From: Todiramphus chloris collaris
Taxonomy: Eukaryota > Chordata > Aves > Coraciiformes > Alcedinidae
NCBI GenBank assembly: GCA_025345505.1
Contig: JANVCC010000018.1
Coordinates: 58,614,542 to 58,678,541, forward strand
Reading direction: 5' to 3'
DNA length: 64,000 bases
Each line of letters begins with the position of its first letter. The stretch's first letter is position 1. The translations under genes were made by a program, and so were the position numbers. Under the pieces are notes generated by a model. It saw nothing but the letters and a program-made list of their open reading frames with translations, made no database searches and had not been told where the DNA came from. Below are positions 25,873 to 38,300 of the stretch, one piece after another.

Positions 25873-26636
25873 GAACAAAGAGGAACATTATGGTTTTTTT
25901 TGGAGGAGGACATTCAAGTCGGTTTTATTTTATCTGTCATTTTTATGCTTCCATACTATCACTGATCACTACCACAATTCCGTATTCATTAATTCATTAC
26001 CTTCTTGAAAGGTTTCTGTATTATACTTCCTATTTTCTCCCTCTTTAAATCCTGGTGCTTCCTCAGTTACTACCCATATCTAGCTAGGCTAAACTAAGTA
26101 GTGCCACAAGACACTGGAAGGCTTTGATAAGTGAAAAAGGGAGCACAACAGAAGAACAGCAGATCTAGTTGCTTGGTTGCATTTGCTGGGCACAGGAATG
26201 AGCAGTGGCTGTCATGACCTTTGTCTGGGTTTTCTCTTTATTAAGCTCAAAGCTTACCCACAGCACCAACATGACATTTAGCTTTGGGTGTTGCTGCTGA
26301 GCTGCATCTGATGGTTCAAATGGTGTTCAGTGACTGGGGCTTTTTTTTATTAAGTTTCCTGAGATAACAGAAGGCTAACTGGGATTGTGAAACAGTTTTA
26401 TGTAGGCCAATCTGAAAAACAAAACCAAATGAGAACAAACTGGACCACCTATCTTACAAGATCTGGGTTGAAGGGTCTTCAAGATTGTCAAAAATAATTA
26501 TAAACTGAAATGGGAGAGTTCTTGTAGCTGAAGTCACCAGACTGCATTTGAAACAGTTAATTTTAACCAGATCACACTGTTATACTTGAATGTTGTTTTT
26601 CTGGTGATCGCTCGGTAAGAGAAAAAAAAAATAAAT

Positions 26637-26684
26637 AGAAAGCTAGAAAAAAAAGAAAGCTGGAAAAAGAAAAGCTGGAAAAGC
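26637..26684 (+). repeat. Purine-rich tandem repeat of a GAAAGCTGGAAAAA-type unit
   Basis: Three degenerate units follow one another: GAAAGCTAGAAAAAAAA, GAAAGCTGGAAAAA and GAAAAGCTGGAAAAGC. They continue an A-rich run that starts near 26620. The likely origin is slippage in purine-rich DNA. Confidence 0.75.
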
Positions 26685-27823
26685 AACGTTTCTCTCCACT
26701 GCTCCCCATGGTTACCCTGCTTCTCTCACTAGGGTTTCTAGCAATGTTGTTTGGCTCAGTGTTGTGGTGCTGTGGCCTGAAAAGCAACCTAAAAGCTAAA
26801 TGTGAACATGGCAGCACTGCTAAAAGGCTTCCGTTTCAGAATAATTTGCAAGGAAGTGCAATAGCTGGAGATGTCCTTGCAAATCATCCCTTATAATATT
26901 TCACATAGCTCAAATGAAAAGAGAAAATTATTAAAGTAGAGAAACCTATATCAGTTTCATCAGTGTTTTATTCCTTCTCCTTCTGTTTTTATCTTCAAAG
27001 AAAATTGAAGTTTTGATAATGCTTGTTATAATGGAAGTTGCCCTTTATATGTTGGTATACAATGTTTATCACATTTTAATTCTGCAAGTAATAAAAGACC
27101 CTTTATCGTTATCTTCTCCCTTGGTGACCGTGGGTTTCTTTTCCTTTTCCTCACTGAACTATGTACTGGAACCACATTTCATCATTGAGGGGTCCAGTTT
27201 CTGAACTCTCATTACAGCTTCTCATCTGTGCCACAGCCTAGGGATGGGATAAACAGCTATTACTACAATAGCCAGTGATTCAGTAATTCTGAATATAACC
27301 AAACCTTGACATATCATATCGTATAAATTGTAGAGATTTAAGAAAATCAAGAGGATTTTAATATGAAAAGAAATCCTCGCACTGTGCTAATTATTACTTG
27401 AGAGTGAGCAAGTAATATTGATCTTAATTATGAAAGAAAGATTGAAGAGGTCACATAGACAGACTTAATGGGTTTCAGCATGAATTTCTATTTACTGGAT
27501 GCATCTTTCTGGTTTACCTTAAACTTGTGATTGACATGATAATAATAGTACCTTTTAGTGTTAAAAGTGATGACTTTGTGAAACTTCAGATTTCTGAATG
27601 TGTATCAGAACCTGCATGCCAGCCTTTCAAAATCTGCTGAGGATCACAGACTGGAGGAAATAATTTAACAGTTACAGTCTAGAATATCTCCCTATGGCAT
27701 TAGCAAAACTATATCTCCTATTTATTGTAAAAAGTTCATTCATAGGCTTACATTTTTCAACAGCTGCAGTCAAGTATTTTATTCTGGCTTTTGCTGATTA
27801 GAGAAAAGCATTTTTTTACCCAC

Positions 27824-27853
27824 ACTTTCTCCTTCTTCACTTTCTCCTTCTGC
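27824..27853 (+). repeat. 15-bp pyrimidine-rich tandem duplication
   Basis: ACTTTCTCCTTCTTC is followed directly by ACTTTCTCCTTCTGC, with two mismatches between units. Confidence 0.8.
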
Positions 27854-30406
27854 ATCCAGTCCTGACTTTCCAAACAGATGTTGAGAAGAAAGAGTGGGAA
27901 GGAGAATGTTCTTTGGCAGTCTGGGTACCAGCAGCTCAATAAACACCAGTTTGGATACAACATTTAGACTTCTACAGCTGTGCTAGAGGAGATGGTCTAT
28001 ATTCTGACAATGTCTGTTGTGTTAGAGGGATGCATGGCTGAAGGGGAGTGGGATGTGCTACCTGCAGAGGTGTTGCTGCAGTGAGAGAGAGCAGGGACAC
28101 CTGAGGTGTGGGGCAGGCGTGGGGTGCTCTCTTGTGTGAGGGGAGAGCTCGCGCCATGAGCAGCTCCTCCCTTCTACAGTGTTGTTTGCTTTGTTTGCAA
28201 CGTATATATTTTACATATGTGTTATTCTAACGTTTTAGGCTCTCCTTGTTGAACATAGAAGTGTTGTCCCTGCCTGTTGTATTTATCTGTTTAATAGACA
28301 ATTAGATAGTTAGCACTCTGAAAAAAAAGAGATGAAAAAAATGTTAGGAAGAGAGCAGGGCAAATCAAAAAGCTGTATCCCGCAGTACAGAATTACATAG
28401 AAATGCCCACATCATTCTAGAAAATACTTTTGTTCAAACAGAAATTAAATATGGAGAGGCCTAAGGATCCTATTATTATAGACTAAAGTTTACTCTTAGA
28501 AGCAGCTTGGATTATGTTGAATTGAGGGTTAAAGCAGCTATAAGGAATTCAATAAAAGAAGTTTGTGATATCTCTACCCATTTAGTTAACAGTTTTGACT
28601 GTAATAGAAATAGATCCAGTGTGTTTTTAAAAGCTCATTTTAATTTTTTTCTTTGTAAAGGGAAGACCCAGAGAAATAGAGTAGGACAAGGCAGAGGGAA
28701 AGACCACTCACCTCGAGAGAAAATTACTGTGTGTCTTGTATAAAAGGTTTTCAACTTCAGTGCAAATATTCTCCTTTAAATAACAGTGTACCATATATCA
28801 ATCAATGGAAAATTGAAAATGTTACAGTAATAAGAGACGAAGTACAATTTAGCACAATAGCAGAAGACAGGAAATAGCAGATCTCCACAAATTGGCTAAG
28901 GAGCAGTACTATTTAACTAACAAGCAAGGAATTCCATTGCAATAATAAATCACAGAGGAAAACTCTGAGAAGTACTAGAGAAACAGAAGTATCAAAATCT
29001 TCCTAACATGGTAAAACTTCTATTTTCCACAGGAGAAAGACAGAGACATTTAGTTTTTTGTCAGACATGTTTTTACTGTGAATCAAGACAGTTAGTTTAT
29101 AGGTTTCATAAATCCTGCGCTTGATCTTGGCATTGCTCTGTAGCATCTGAGATTTTTTTTTTCTCTCATCCCAACCTATACTCACCACAATTCTGGTTTT
29201 TAAGTTCAATATCCACATTATTCTTTTATACTTGACTCATGAGGATTGAAGAAAGCCCAGTCAATGAGGGTAGCTTGCTGAGTGAGAAATGTAGGATCAA
29301 ATCTCTTCCATACCTCAAGGAGTGCTATTCAAATACCATATGAAGTGGCATATGAAATAAGCTGGATGTATTTTTCTTTAAAACTTGAAAAACTCTTCTT
29401 TTTTATTTTTGAATTTTAACTAGATTAAACCGGTTTGCTTTGATTTCATTCATGTCACCAATTTTCTCTCTTAACCTACTGCAAAGGTGGGGCTGTGTTT
29501 CAGTAGGTGTTTGAAAGTGCTGCTGCTGAAGCAGGGCTGCATTAGTACCATTTTTTCAAGAAAACATCTTTTTTGTTATATGATCTGAAAGACAGATGCA
29601 AGCCAGAATTCCATTCTTCTCTCCCCAAACACAATCTGCTTTTAAGCTGCAAATCAATCCAACATGCCTCAGATGTCTGCCTCCAGCTGACTTCTCCCTT
29701 TAAATGTAAACAGTGCAGATTCCCGAGGCCTGTTACTCTGACAACCCTATAATGCCATCCTTTTGACTGTCCAAGCTCTGTAAATCTTCATTCCATCACA
29801 GCTTGAAACAGACCAGTCTATTTTCACTGCTCAAGATATGGGAAGCTATAAAAACAGCTCCCATGGTAAACTCACCAGATTATAAATTTGTTTCAGTATG
29901 ATATAAGCACCCCTCAATGACACAGACAAGTTGCAGCTTTTTAACATCTTATTTTATTTGCAATATAATTACCCAGTGCTGTTTCATACTGGCAATTTGG
30001 GAGGAAAATCCCATTAATTTCAGTAGTGACTCAGGCTGAAAAACTGATGGCCCTGTACAAGCACAGATAAGTACATGCACGCATATGTGACACATTAAGT
30101 ATTTGACAGATGGCCTTCTAGCATGTTTAAGTATCTAGCAATTTGAAGAGTGAGCACTTTCAAAGTGCTGTGGTGCAAATCACCAAATTCTGACACATGG
30201 GAAAGAATGCAGGGGAATATGCACTTGATGAAGCAAAACATTTACCATTTTTAACAGGATGGCATTCATTTTTTAGCCATGTTTCCAAAATTTCTAATGC
30301 CCTGCCACAAAGCAGTGAGATATTCATTGTTCTTAGAAATGGCCACCTACAAAAAGGCCATTACTTCTCAAAATAATTAACAATTACAGTCTACATATGC
30401 AGTATC

Positions 30407-30418
30407 TTTTTTTTTTTT
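30407..30418 (+). repeat. Poly(T) run, 12 T
   Basis: A short mononucleotide run in AT-rich sequence, with no associated element. Confidence 0.9.
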
Positions 30419-30565
30419 AATTTTATTTAGACATAAGGAGAGGGCTTAATAATTTGGTGTATTGGAAGCAGAGTGCTTGTTTCAGTCTTAAAAACAATGT
30501 AAAGGGAACACAGTTTATTTTAAAAGGGGCTAAACATATGTCTTGCAAGCAGCAAACATGATGTG

Positions 30566-30583
30566 CTGTTTCCATAGAAACAG
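30566..30583. promoter_or_regulatory. RFX X-box-like palindrome
   Basis: CTGTTTCCATAGAAACAG has 7-bp arms (CTGTTTC/GAAACAG) around CATA. It resembles the X-box half-site arrangement bound by RFX factors. It lies in a compositionally balanced segment (about 30540-30760) that could be a conserved element. One site alone is weak evidence. Confidence 0.3.
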
Positions 30584-32296
30584 GGGCTGGTATTATTAAA
30601 AGAAGTCAGCCGTTCTGGGGCTGGGTCTCCTGAGGGACCCTCATTTACAGCTAGTACAGTGTAAACTGGGTAAGTTTTACCACCTGTTGCTAAAGATCAT
30701 TAGATATGCCTCTTTAAAGCTTTATTAACTCTCTGCCAATTCAGGAAGAAAGTGTGAGGAAAAACATTACCCCCTATCTATAGGTTCTTTGGGAATATTT
30801 TTCACATTAAAAATCAAACCTGAAGCCTCCATTAAGTGAGTTGATCTTGAAGGTTGCTACTTGCTGCCATTCTAAAAGAAGAGAGAAATAATTTTGGGTC
30901 TCAAAAATATTTGTCTTCTCTTGAAGCCCTGAAAGGCTATATGCTTGAACAGGAGGAAGCTTTTAAAATTAGAAGAATCAAGAAGTATGAAAAAGGCAAG
31001 ACTTTATTTCAGAAAGCTACTGAAACTTTAAAATTGAAATTATACATGAAGCTATCTACTCATATCTCCTGTGGTTAATCCAACTTTTTAATGCCATGAG
31101 ATATTTTTAGATGGGATGAAGGTCAAGTGTTTATTTTTTGCTGGTGCTCACTGATTTCTCTATTATGATGTTGTTAAAGTCATTGCTGCTCTTGGCCTTC
31201 TTAGCTTTCAGTACTGACAGAGTAAATTGCACATTGGGCAAGGTATGAAAAAGTTCCCCATCTCCGCGCTCTGAACACAATATATTAAGTGCCAAAAAGA
31301 CAGCTAATCATATCATAGTATCATGTTGTACTACCTAAAATCTGTAAGGCTGGTTTAGTAAGACTGGGCTGGAGCTGTACTTGTTTCATTATCACTTTTC
31401 TTCAATTTTGAAGAATAATTTCTCTATACCTTCTGCAATTCCAAAACTGAGCTGCCCATTATTTTCCAGTTCCACCTGAGGCCATAGGAAACAGTGAGCT
31501 TCATAAATCAGACTTTTCTACAAAACCATGGACTTTACCACATGAGGAAGATGAACTACTTTTTGCTGAATACAGGACCCACATGGCCATAATGCTTTAG
31601 CTACTGTTTTAGGATCTGCACGTAGTTCAGATATAAATGGTTTGAAAGACTTGATATAAGCCACCGTTCTGGTCTTAGTGATATAAAAATGTCCTATAGC
31701 CAGTGTGTGACACTTTACAATCTACAGTACTCCTTTCATTCCTCTTTTTTTTTTTTTGCTAGATTAAGTGATGCTTTTTTATTAATTCCTCTAGGACAGG
31801 AGAGGTTGGCATCACTCTGTCAGCACACTGATTGTAGTTCAGAGGCTTTAAATCTTGATGTTGCTTCTGAAAGCTTTGTTCCAATGTGTTTCAAGCTGCT
31901 TTGAAGTATCTGCTACAGATATCAGATTATCACTGGTTTTCTGTTTGTTGTCACAGCTTGAAAATGAAATTCATAGAAAGACCAGCTAATTACATGTTTC
32001 CAAGCTTCAGTGGCAAATAGAAGGTCGATGTGCATGCAGGAAGGACATATAAAATTATTTGTTCCTTCTTCCTCTTTTGCACTAAAAGAGACTCACTTTT
32101 CCATCAGTTTCCCAGGGCAGTCGGCCAGAACAGTTCCTGAAGCTTCCTGTTGCAGCAGGAGTCATCTCCTAAATCCTCCTACATCAGTATGACAACCTCA
32201 GAAGAGGACCACACTGACCGTTTCAAAATATTAATTAAAGTTACCAAAGCCTGGGCATGCTGATGCAAAATTATAAAGCTTTCACCGCAAAAGAAT

Positions 32297-32344
32297 TTAG
32301 GTAGATAATATAACTATGTAGATTAGGTAGATAAATAACTATGG
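32297..32344 (+). repeat. Imperfect tandem duplication of about 25 bp
   Basis: TTAGGTAGATAATATAACTA (the first 20 bases of unit 1, 32297-32322) recurs as TTAGGTAGATAAATAACTAT (unit 2, 32323-32344), with a short indel between the units. Confidence 0.8.
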
Positions 32345-32401
32345 CAGTAAGCTGAGACCTGCACTTTCTCTGTTATAAAGTTTGTCCACACTGGAGAAAG
32401 A

Positions 32402-32435
32402 CAGTGAGCTTTGCAAGTCAGTGAGCTTTGCAAGG
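32402..32435 (+). repeat. 17-bp tandem duplication
   Basis: CAGTGAGCTTTGCAAGT and CAGTGAGCTTTGCAAGG are adjacent and differ only at the last base, so the duplication is probably recent. Confidence 0.88.
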
Positions 32436-35306
32436 CTGTTCACCATACCTGCTGGTTCCTGCTCTGACTGTCAGGCATGGATCAGAGAGGTAAGCAACAG
32501 AAGTGAGGGTCCTTCCTGAAGCAAGAGAGATCGTTATCAGAAAACACCTACTTGCTTGCTGTGAGGTATGTAGGCTGAGGTCAAATCTAAGTTCGGACAA
32601 ATGCCATCCTGAAAAAAACATCCTGACAAAACACGAGAAGTTCAGTGAGCAGCAGTAGTTTGGGAAGAGATCAATATGTGTATATATGTATGTATAAACC
32701 CCTGGTAAATTTATAGTACCTTCAGCAGGAATGGTAAGCAAATTGGAACTTAGATTGAGTGCTTGAGATAGCTGGACTTCCTTCTAAGCTCTAGGGGAGG
32801 TAGGCAGAGTGCAGATGAGCAGATGTATGTGTTTTGCACTTTTCTCTCTGCTTTGTGTCTGTGAATAAATGAGGAACACCTCCACCTGACAGAAGCTGCT
32901 CTGATATGCTCCAAGCAGCTTCTGGCTGCAGACAAGCAGAGAGGAGAGAATCATGCAGCCACTACAGACAGCTGGGCTCTGCACACTCTTGTCAAGTGGG
33001 CAATGGGGAAGCTGTCCCACAGGAATCCGTGGGTGTCCCCAGTCTTCAGGGTGCACATACGAAGAATTATGGGCTGGTATACTGGACAGAGGAGCCTGGT
33101 GATCCAGGTGAGCATAACGCAAACCACAGTGTTCCAGCCGGGACCTGTCCATGCCCTGGAGAAAGGTGGCACACAAGTAGAGAAAGAGAATGAAACAAAT
33201 TGGCCCATCCATTCAACAGAACACCCTTCAGGTTTACTTTACAAGGCAAGGAAAAGCTCTCTAGGAAAATACATGACTTAGTTTTCAAAGAAGAACACTG
33301 TATGTGTATACAACAGAACAAAATGTATAATTTAAAAAAGCAAGCATTTGACATTTAGGAGCAGCCTATACAATCTTAACTATTTTCACTGTATGCCTAC
33401 AAATTATGACACACTTATATTCTATGCTGGTTTTTTCTTAACCTGCCTCCCTTTCAGCACAAGATTCTCATGCAGCAAGCTGCTATTTAATAGTTGCTTT
33501 CTTCTTGTTTTTCAGCATGCAGCTCACAGAATGTCATTTACACCACACTATAACATCTTCTGAAGTTGGAATTAACTACTGTAGGCTTTTCTGAGTTTCC
33601 CCACTATGGTATCTGGGTGATTCTTAGACCTGAATGTGTTTTTTCAACATCTCTGCAAGGTAGGAGGGAGAAGGTATGTTCAAAATGGAGAACCAGGGCA
33701 TGGAAATTAGGTTCCTAGGAGTATTTAGGATGTAATTTGTAGCATCTACTTTTTAAATATCCTGTCATTTAGTTTGTCCCACCACAAACAGAGCAAAGAA
33801 CATCATTAGCTGGACAAGAAAAGATATTAGGGAGAGGAACAGAGTCAGCATCATTTTTCCAAGAGTGGTAGACCTCCATTAGTCTCAAGATTCACAGCCA
33901 AGGACCTACCTCTGGGATTAAATGAGAGAGCACCAGGGTGATGGAGTCAGTGACATTCTTCTCGTACTCTGGGGGCTATAGGTAATAGCTTTTATCTACA
34001 TTACAGAAAATAGATTCAAAACCTTCTTCTGCATAACTAGATTTAATTTGGATCAATCCTAATTGGATATGACAGTACTGAAATTGAAAACAAATATCAA
34101 ATGTCATAACACCACAAGGTTTGCCATACTTGTAAGTTTATGTGAGACAGGCTTCAGACAGTGTTTCTTTTCTCCTCACTCTCTCACTACTCTCCCACTG
34201 CTCCATTCCTGCCGTGAAGCTGGAACCCGACTGTGAATTTTTTGCTAGGAAACCTCCTCCCTTTAATAGCATGGGATTTTTAAACCTTTTCTGGACTCCT
34301 CACACTGGATTCAGGAAAGGAGAGCCCCATACTCTGTGCAGTAACACTGCATTGACTACACATGGAGAAACAGGGTTGAAGTCAGGAGCCAGCAGGTTTG
34401 GCTCAGAGACAGGGCATCCTCAGCACAGGGCATCCAACCAGTATTACTGATAGTTCAGCATCACAGCAGAATATGTTTATTATCAGCAGACATTTCTCAC
34501 TGATATTGGTATGATTAATTTGAGCTGTCAGTCTTCCCCTATGAAGCTCACATTATGTAAGTATCTCTTCACCAAATCAGAAACCACAATCTACCTTTCC
34601 CTGATGCTCAGCCTCATTATCCACTCCCTTTTTATTAGAAATTTTGGATCAGAGTTGAGCCTGGTTTATGAACCCAGATGAAGCTAACCTGTGGAGGACT
34701 ATTCATGCAACTCAGAGCTGTCAAGATATAAGCAGTTCTCTGCATAAATGTAGCAAAAAGTAGGTCTAGCTATGCATATCGGCTGGATTCTACACCTCTG
34801 GATATCTTCCTGTTCATTCTCCTTACAGATGTAGGACAGAGATTTCAAAGTCAAGAGTATTTATTAATCCTGAATGGCCACACCATAATATCTGTGATTT
34901 GATTTTTCATCATGTTTGGTATTACATATTGAAGGCCAGCTCCAATTATCTTCACTTGAGCCTGATTTGTAAACCTGGAGTAACCATGGTGAAGTAAGTA
35001 GAGTTACAGGTGGAGCTGAGAAGAACAAGCAGTTAGGAGTCTCATGCAAATTCTCACAAATTATTCCACTGATGACTTTGGACACAAAAATAGATGTGTG
35101 AAAAATTGCCTTTAATATCAGCTGAAGCTTTGAACTCCCCAGCATTACTTGTTGCAGAGCAAAGATCTTGTTTGGATAGTGTATTTTGAGTTGTAGAACT
35201 TGTAATGTAAAGAAGATATTTTAAAAAGAATTAAGTAAATTAAAAGGACTATAGTAAAGCATGACTACAAGTCCAAGATCAGGGTCATGGCATCATAAGA
35301 TATGTC

Positions 35307-35330
<24 letters not shown>
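35307..35330 (+). repeat. Poly(A) run, 24 A
   Basis: An uninterrupted A run following GATATGTC. No AATAAA and no recognisable retroposed sequence lies just upstream, so a simple repeat is the best reading. Confidence 0.9.
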
Positions 35331-35337
<7 letters not shown>

Positions 35338-38300
35338 CTACTCTGGTTTTAAAAGGCCATTGTTAAAAACAGAATTTTAAGATTTTCTATAGGCTATTAC
35401 ATGGGCTCTACCATGGAACAGACCCTTCTCAGCACTGTGGGCTGAAGGAAGAAACAAACTGACATTTTGAGAAGGGTCTCAGTGAGGGAAATGCCAGTTG
35501 CCCTGCATACTTCCAATTGCCTCGTTGCATCAGTGCTTTTGAACTAGAACAAAACAAAAATGGTTTCTCTAATAGAAATGTGCTAGAATAGCGGGAGGCA
35601 GCTTCCCAGAAAAAAAGGAGGAGTAAAATACTGGTTTTGGAAAGCAATGGTATTTCCATGCAAGTCTTATAGAGCAAGGAGTGAGATGAGACTAAAGACA
35701 CTTTTCCTGGGCATAACATGGAAAGGCAAACAGACCAAAAAACCTGTTCATAAGTAATAGAGTCTTGTTAAAGTGCAAAAATAGTGCATTTGAAAACAGC
35801 ATCTTCTTCCTCACCCAAGCTGCTATGTGTGTGGTTCCTGCTGATTTCAGTGACATTTTAGGAAGTTTTTGGTTCATTTATTTTTTTTTTCGGAGCATGC
35901 CAGCAGCATGAGCACAAAATGCTCTCTCCCAGCAATAATCAGTCACGGATGCAGACAGATGTATCATCTGTCACAGCCAAGGAAGGAGTTTGTCTATCAC
36001 CTTGCGGTGTTACATCTGGCTGATTCTGACCACTGTTGGGTCAGGAACTGTGGTCTCCTCAGACCTGAGGATCATATCATAACTGTACCAAGTGAAGTCA
36101 GGTTAGTAAAGTCTACTCAGTCTGTCTAAAATGTCTACTACAGTTTACAAAGTGTTTATCTTCTTTTCATTGAAGCAAATCAAGATCCAGTTTACACAAG
36201 AAGCAGTTTACATAAGAAGCAGAAAACAAGCAGTTCAGCCACCACATCGGATGGGCAGTGAATTCCCATAGAGGAACAGTGACAAGTGAAATGAGGGATA
36301 AGTGGCTCCTCCACTTCCCTCACCACCACAGCTGGATTCAGATCAGAGCAGCCGCTGGCAGCCAGATCACACACTGCCTTTTGCAGGAAGACCTTTAAGA
36401 TCCTGAGCTAGGGGCTTAAGGCTACCAATTAGGCAATTTGGGGGAATTGTTTTCTGCAGTGATTATATTTGACTTACTGAATAACAGGAAATCCATATCT
36501 TCCTATATTGTTTTTTATGCCACAGATCTGTATTTTGTTACCATTAAAAATGTTCAAAGAGTTAATGTGGTGTGACAGCAGTCCAAACGAAATTAATCTA
36601 CAAACTAAGATAGCTTGAGGTTGACAAGAAATTCTTCCCAGCTGGAAAACTCTTAGGGAGAGCTTCACAGCTCACTTGGTCAGCTGTATGCCAAATTAAG
36701 CATCACTGACTGATATCTGTAAAGGCTTATCAATCCCTGGAGTCTCAGAGACTGTGAAGAGATTAGAATTGGTACAGTTTAGTATGGAAAATAAAATCAT
36801 GGGGGAAGAGAGGGGGGTTTCTACATCTTCCAGTCTGCTTTGCTTTGTAGTAAAAATTTAATAGAAGTTGAAGGAAAAAAAGATGGAGAAAGAGTGAGGG
36901 TGCATTTCTGTCTCTTTTCTCATCTAATTCCCTCTCTAACTCTGTAGAAAAGTGTTAGAACAACCAGATTATCAGAGCAACTGCTCTGTAATTGCAGCTT
37001 GTCCTGTAGTAAAGGTATAATACTTTGGTATGAAAAGTATGCCCTCCTTTTGTTACCACAGACAGATGTGGCTATAACCTTGCCCTGATATCACATCTCA
37101 GGAGATGAAGGCAGGAAATGCTGCAGTGATGCTTTCGCTGTTTCACATGGCCATAATGACTACAACAAACATAAAACCTTGCTATCTACTGATTGAAAAT
37201 GTTGAAGATCCTTTTTCTGACGGTCTCATAGATGATCTGTCAATGACTTTGGTTAAGACCATTTTATTTCCTAAATAATAAGCTTTCATGCTTAAGCACA
37301 CACTATAGTACTGTTCACTTTATTGTTTGAAAAGGAAAGTTTAGATAGAAAACTAAAATGAAAAGAAACCTGATATTTCACAAATTCAAAACAAAATCCC
37401 TTCTTCTGCTTTTTTACTGTTTGCAGTCCTACTTTCACATTTCTCAGACATTCAGCTGGAATTCAAAACCCTCAAAAAGTTCAAATAAAAGAGATTCTAA
37501 ATATACAGCACTGAAATGCTAATTGCATGTTTAGAAAAGGTCATAAATCTTAAAAGTCTCTAAGCTATCTATAAGTTTTCTGCTTGGAAAGGTGCTTGAA
37601 CCTGGGACTCTCCATTTGCATCCCTACAATGTGGACTGTTAATTTCAGAACATGAATAGGAACACAAACTCCTAAGGTGCAGATGTCAGGTGAAGGCCAT
37701 TTGGTATCAGTGACAACACCTCCTTTGGGAAAATTAAATTGTATTCCATATCAGCAAGCAGAATGACCACTGACCCGTTACTAGGTTAGTTTACATTGTG
37801 GACTAAAGCTATCCAGGTTTTCTAGCAAGAATCACATTTAATGACAGAGAAAACATGCTGAGTGGAAGGGATTGAATTTTGATGCCAGTAACTGATTCTG
37901 AATGTTATAAATATCTTCCCAATCATTGCTCAGGCAACATTTCCTTATCTACAAAGCATCAGCTCTGTGTGATGGCTGGCACAGCTGCATATCTTCAAAG
38001 CTCAACAACATAATCATTTTATCATTCCGAGACCAAAACAAGTAGCAGTTGTTAAAAAAAAACAACAACACAACAACTTGCAGAAATTATGTCTGACAGA
38101 AATGGATGGAACTGAACTGGTACAGGTTTTGTATAGAGTTAATTTGTAATGCCATTCCTAGTTTCAGATTGAATTTTGTGCTGCAGAATGTTTTCATCAC
38201 TATCAATATGCTCAAAATTGAAATGATTTCCAATTTAAGTCAGCTTGGAGGGAAGAAATCTTAACAAATGCCACATCTCTCAAGGTGAAGGTGAAGTGTG

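Larger units (their letters stand above)
25873..35306. other. Unique non-coding sequence, about 9.4 kb
   Basis: No transposon end or gene was recognised. Open frames on both strands reach 142 codons (32784-33212, minus), but several overlapping frames are open there at once and the translations match nothing I know. Short purine-rich, pyrimidine-rich and duplicated patches are listed separately. Confidence 0.5.

Noticed and set aside
26708..26896. Short frame starting with a signal-peptide-like hydrophobic run
   Set aside because: Only 62 codons, no domain, no conserved cysteine pattern I recognise, and no neighbouring exon.
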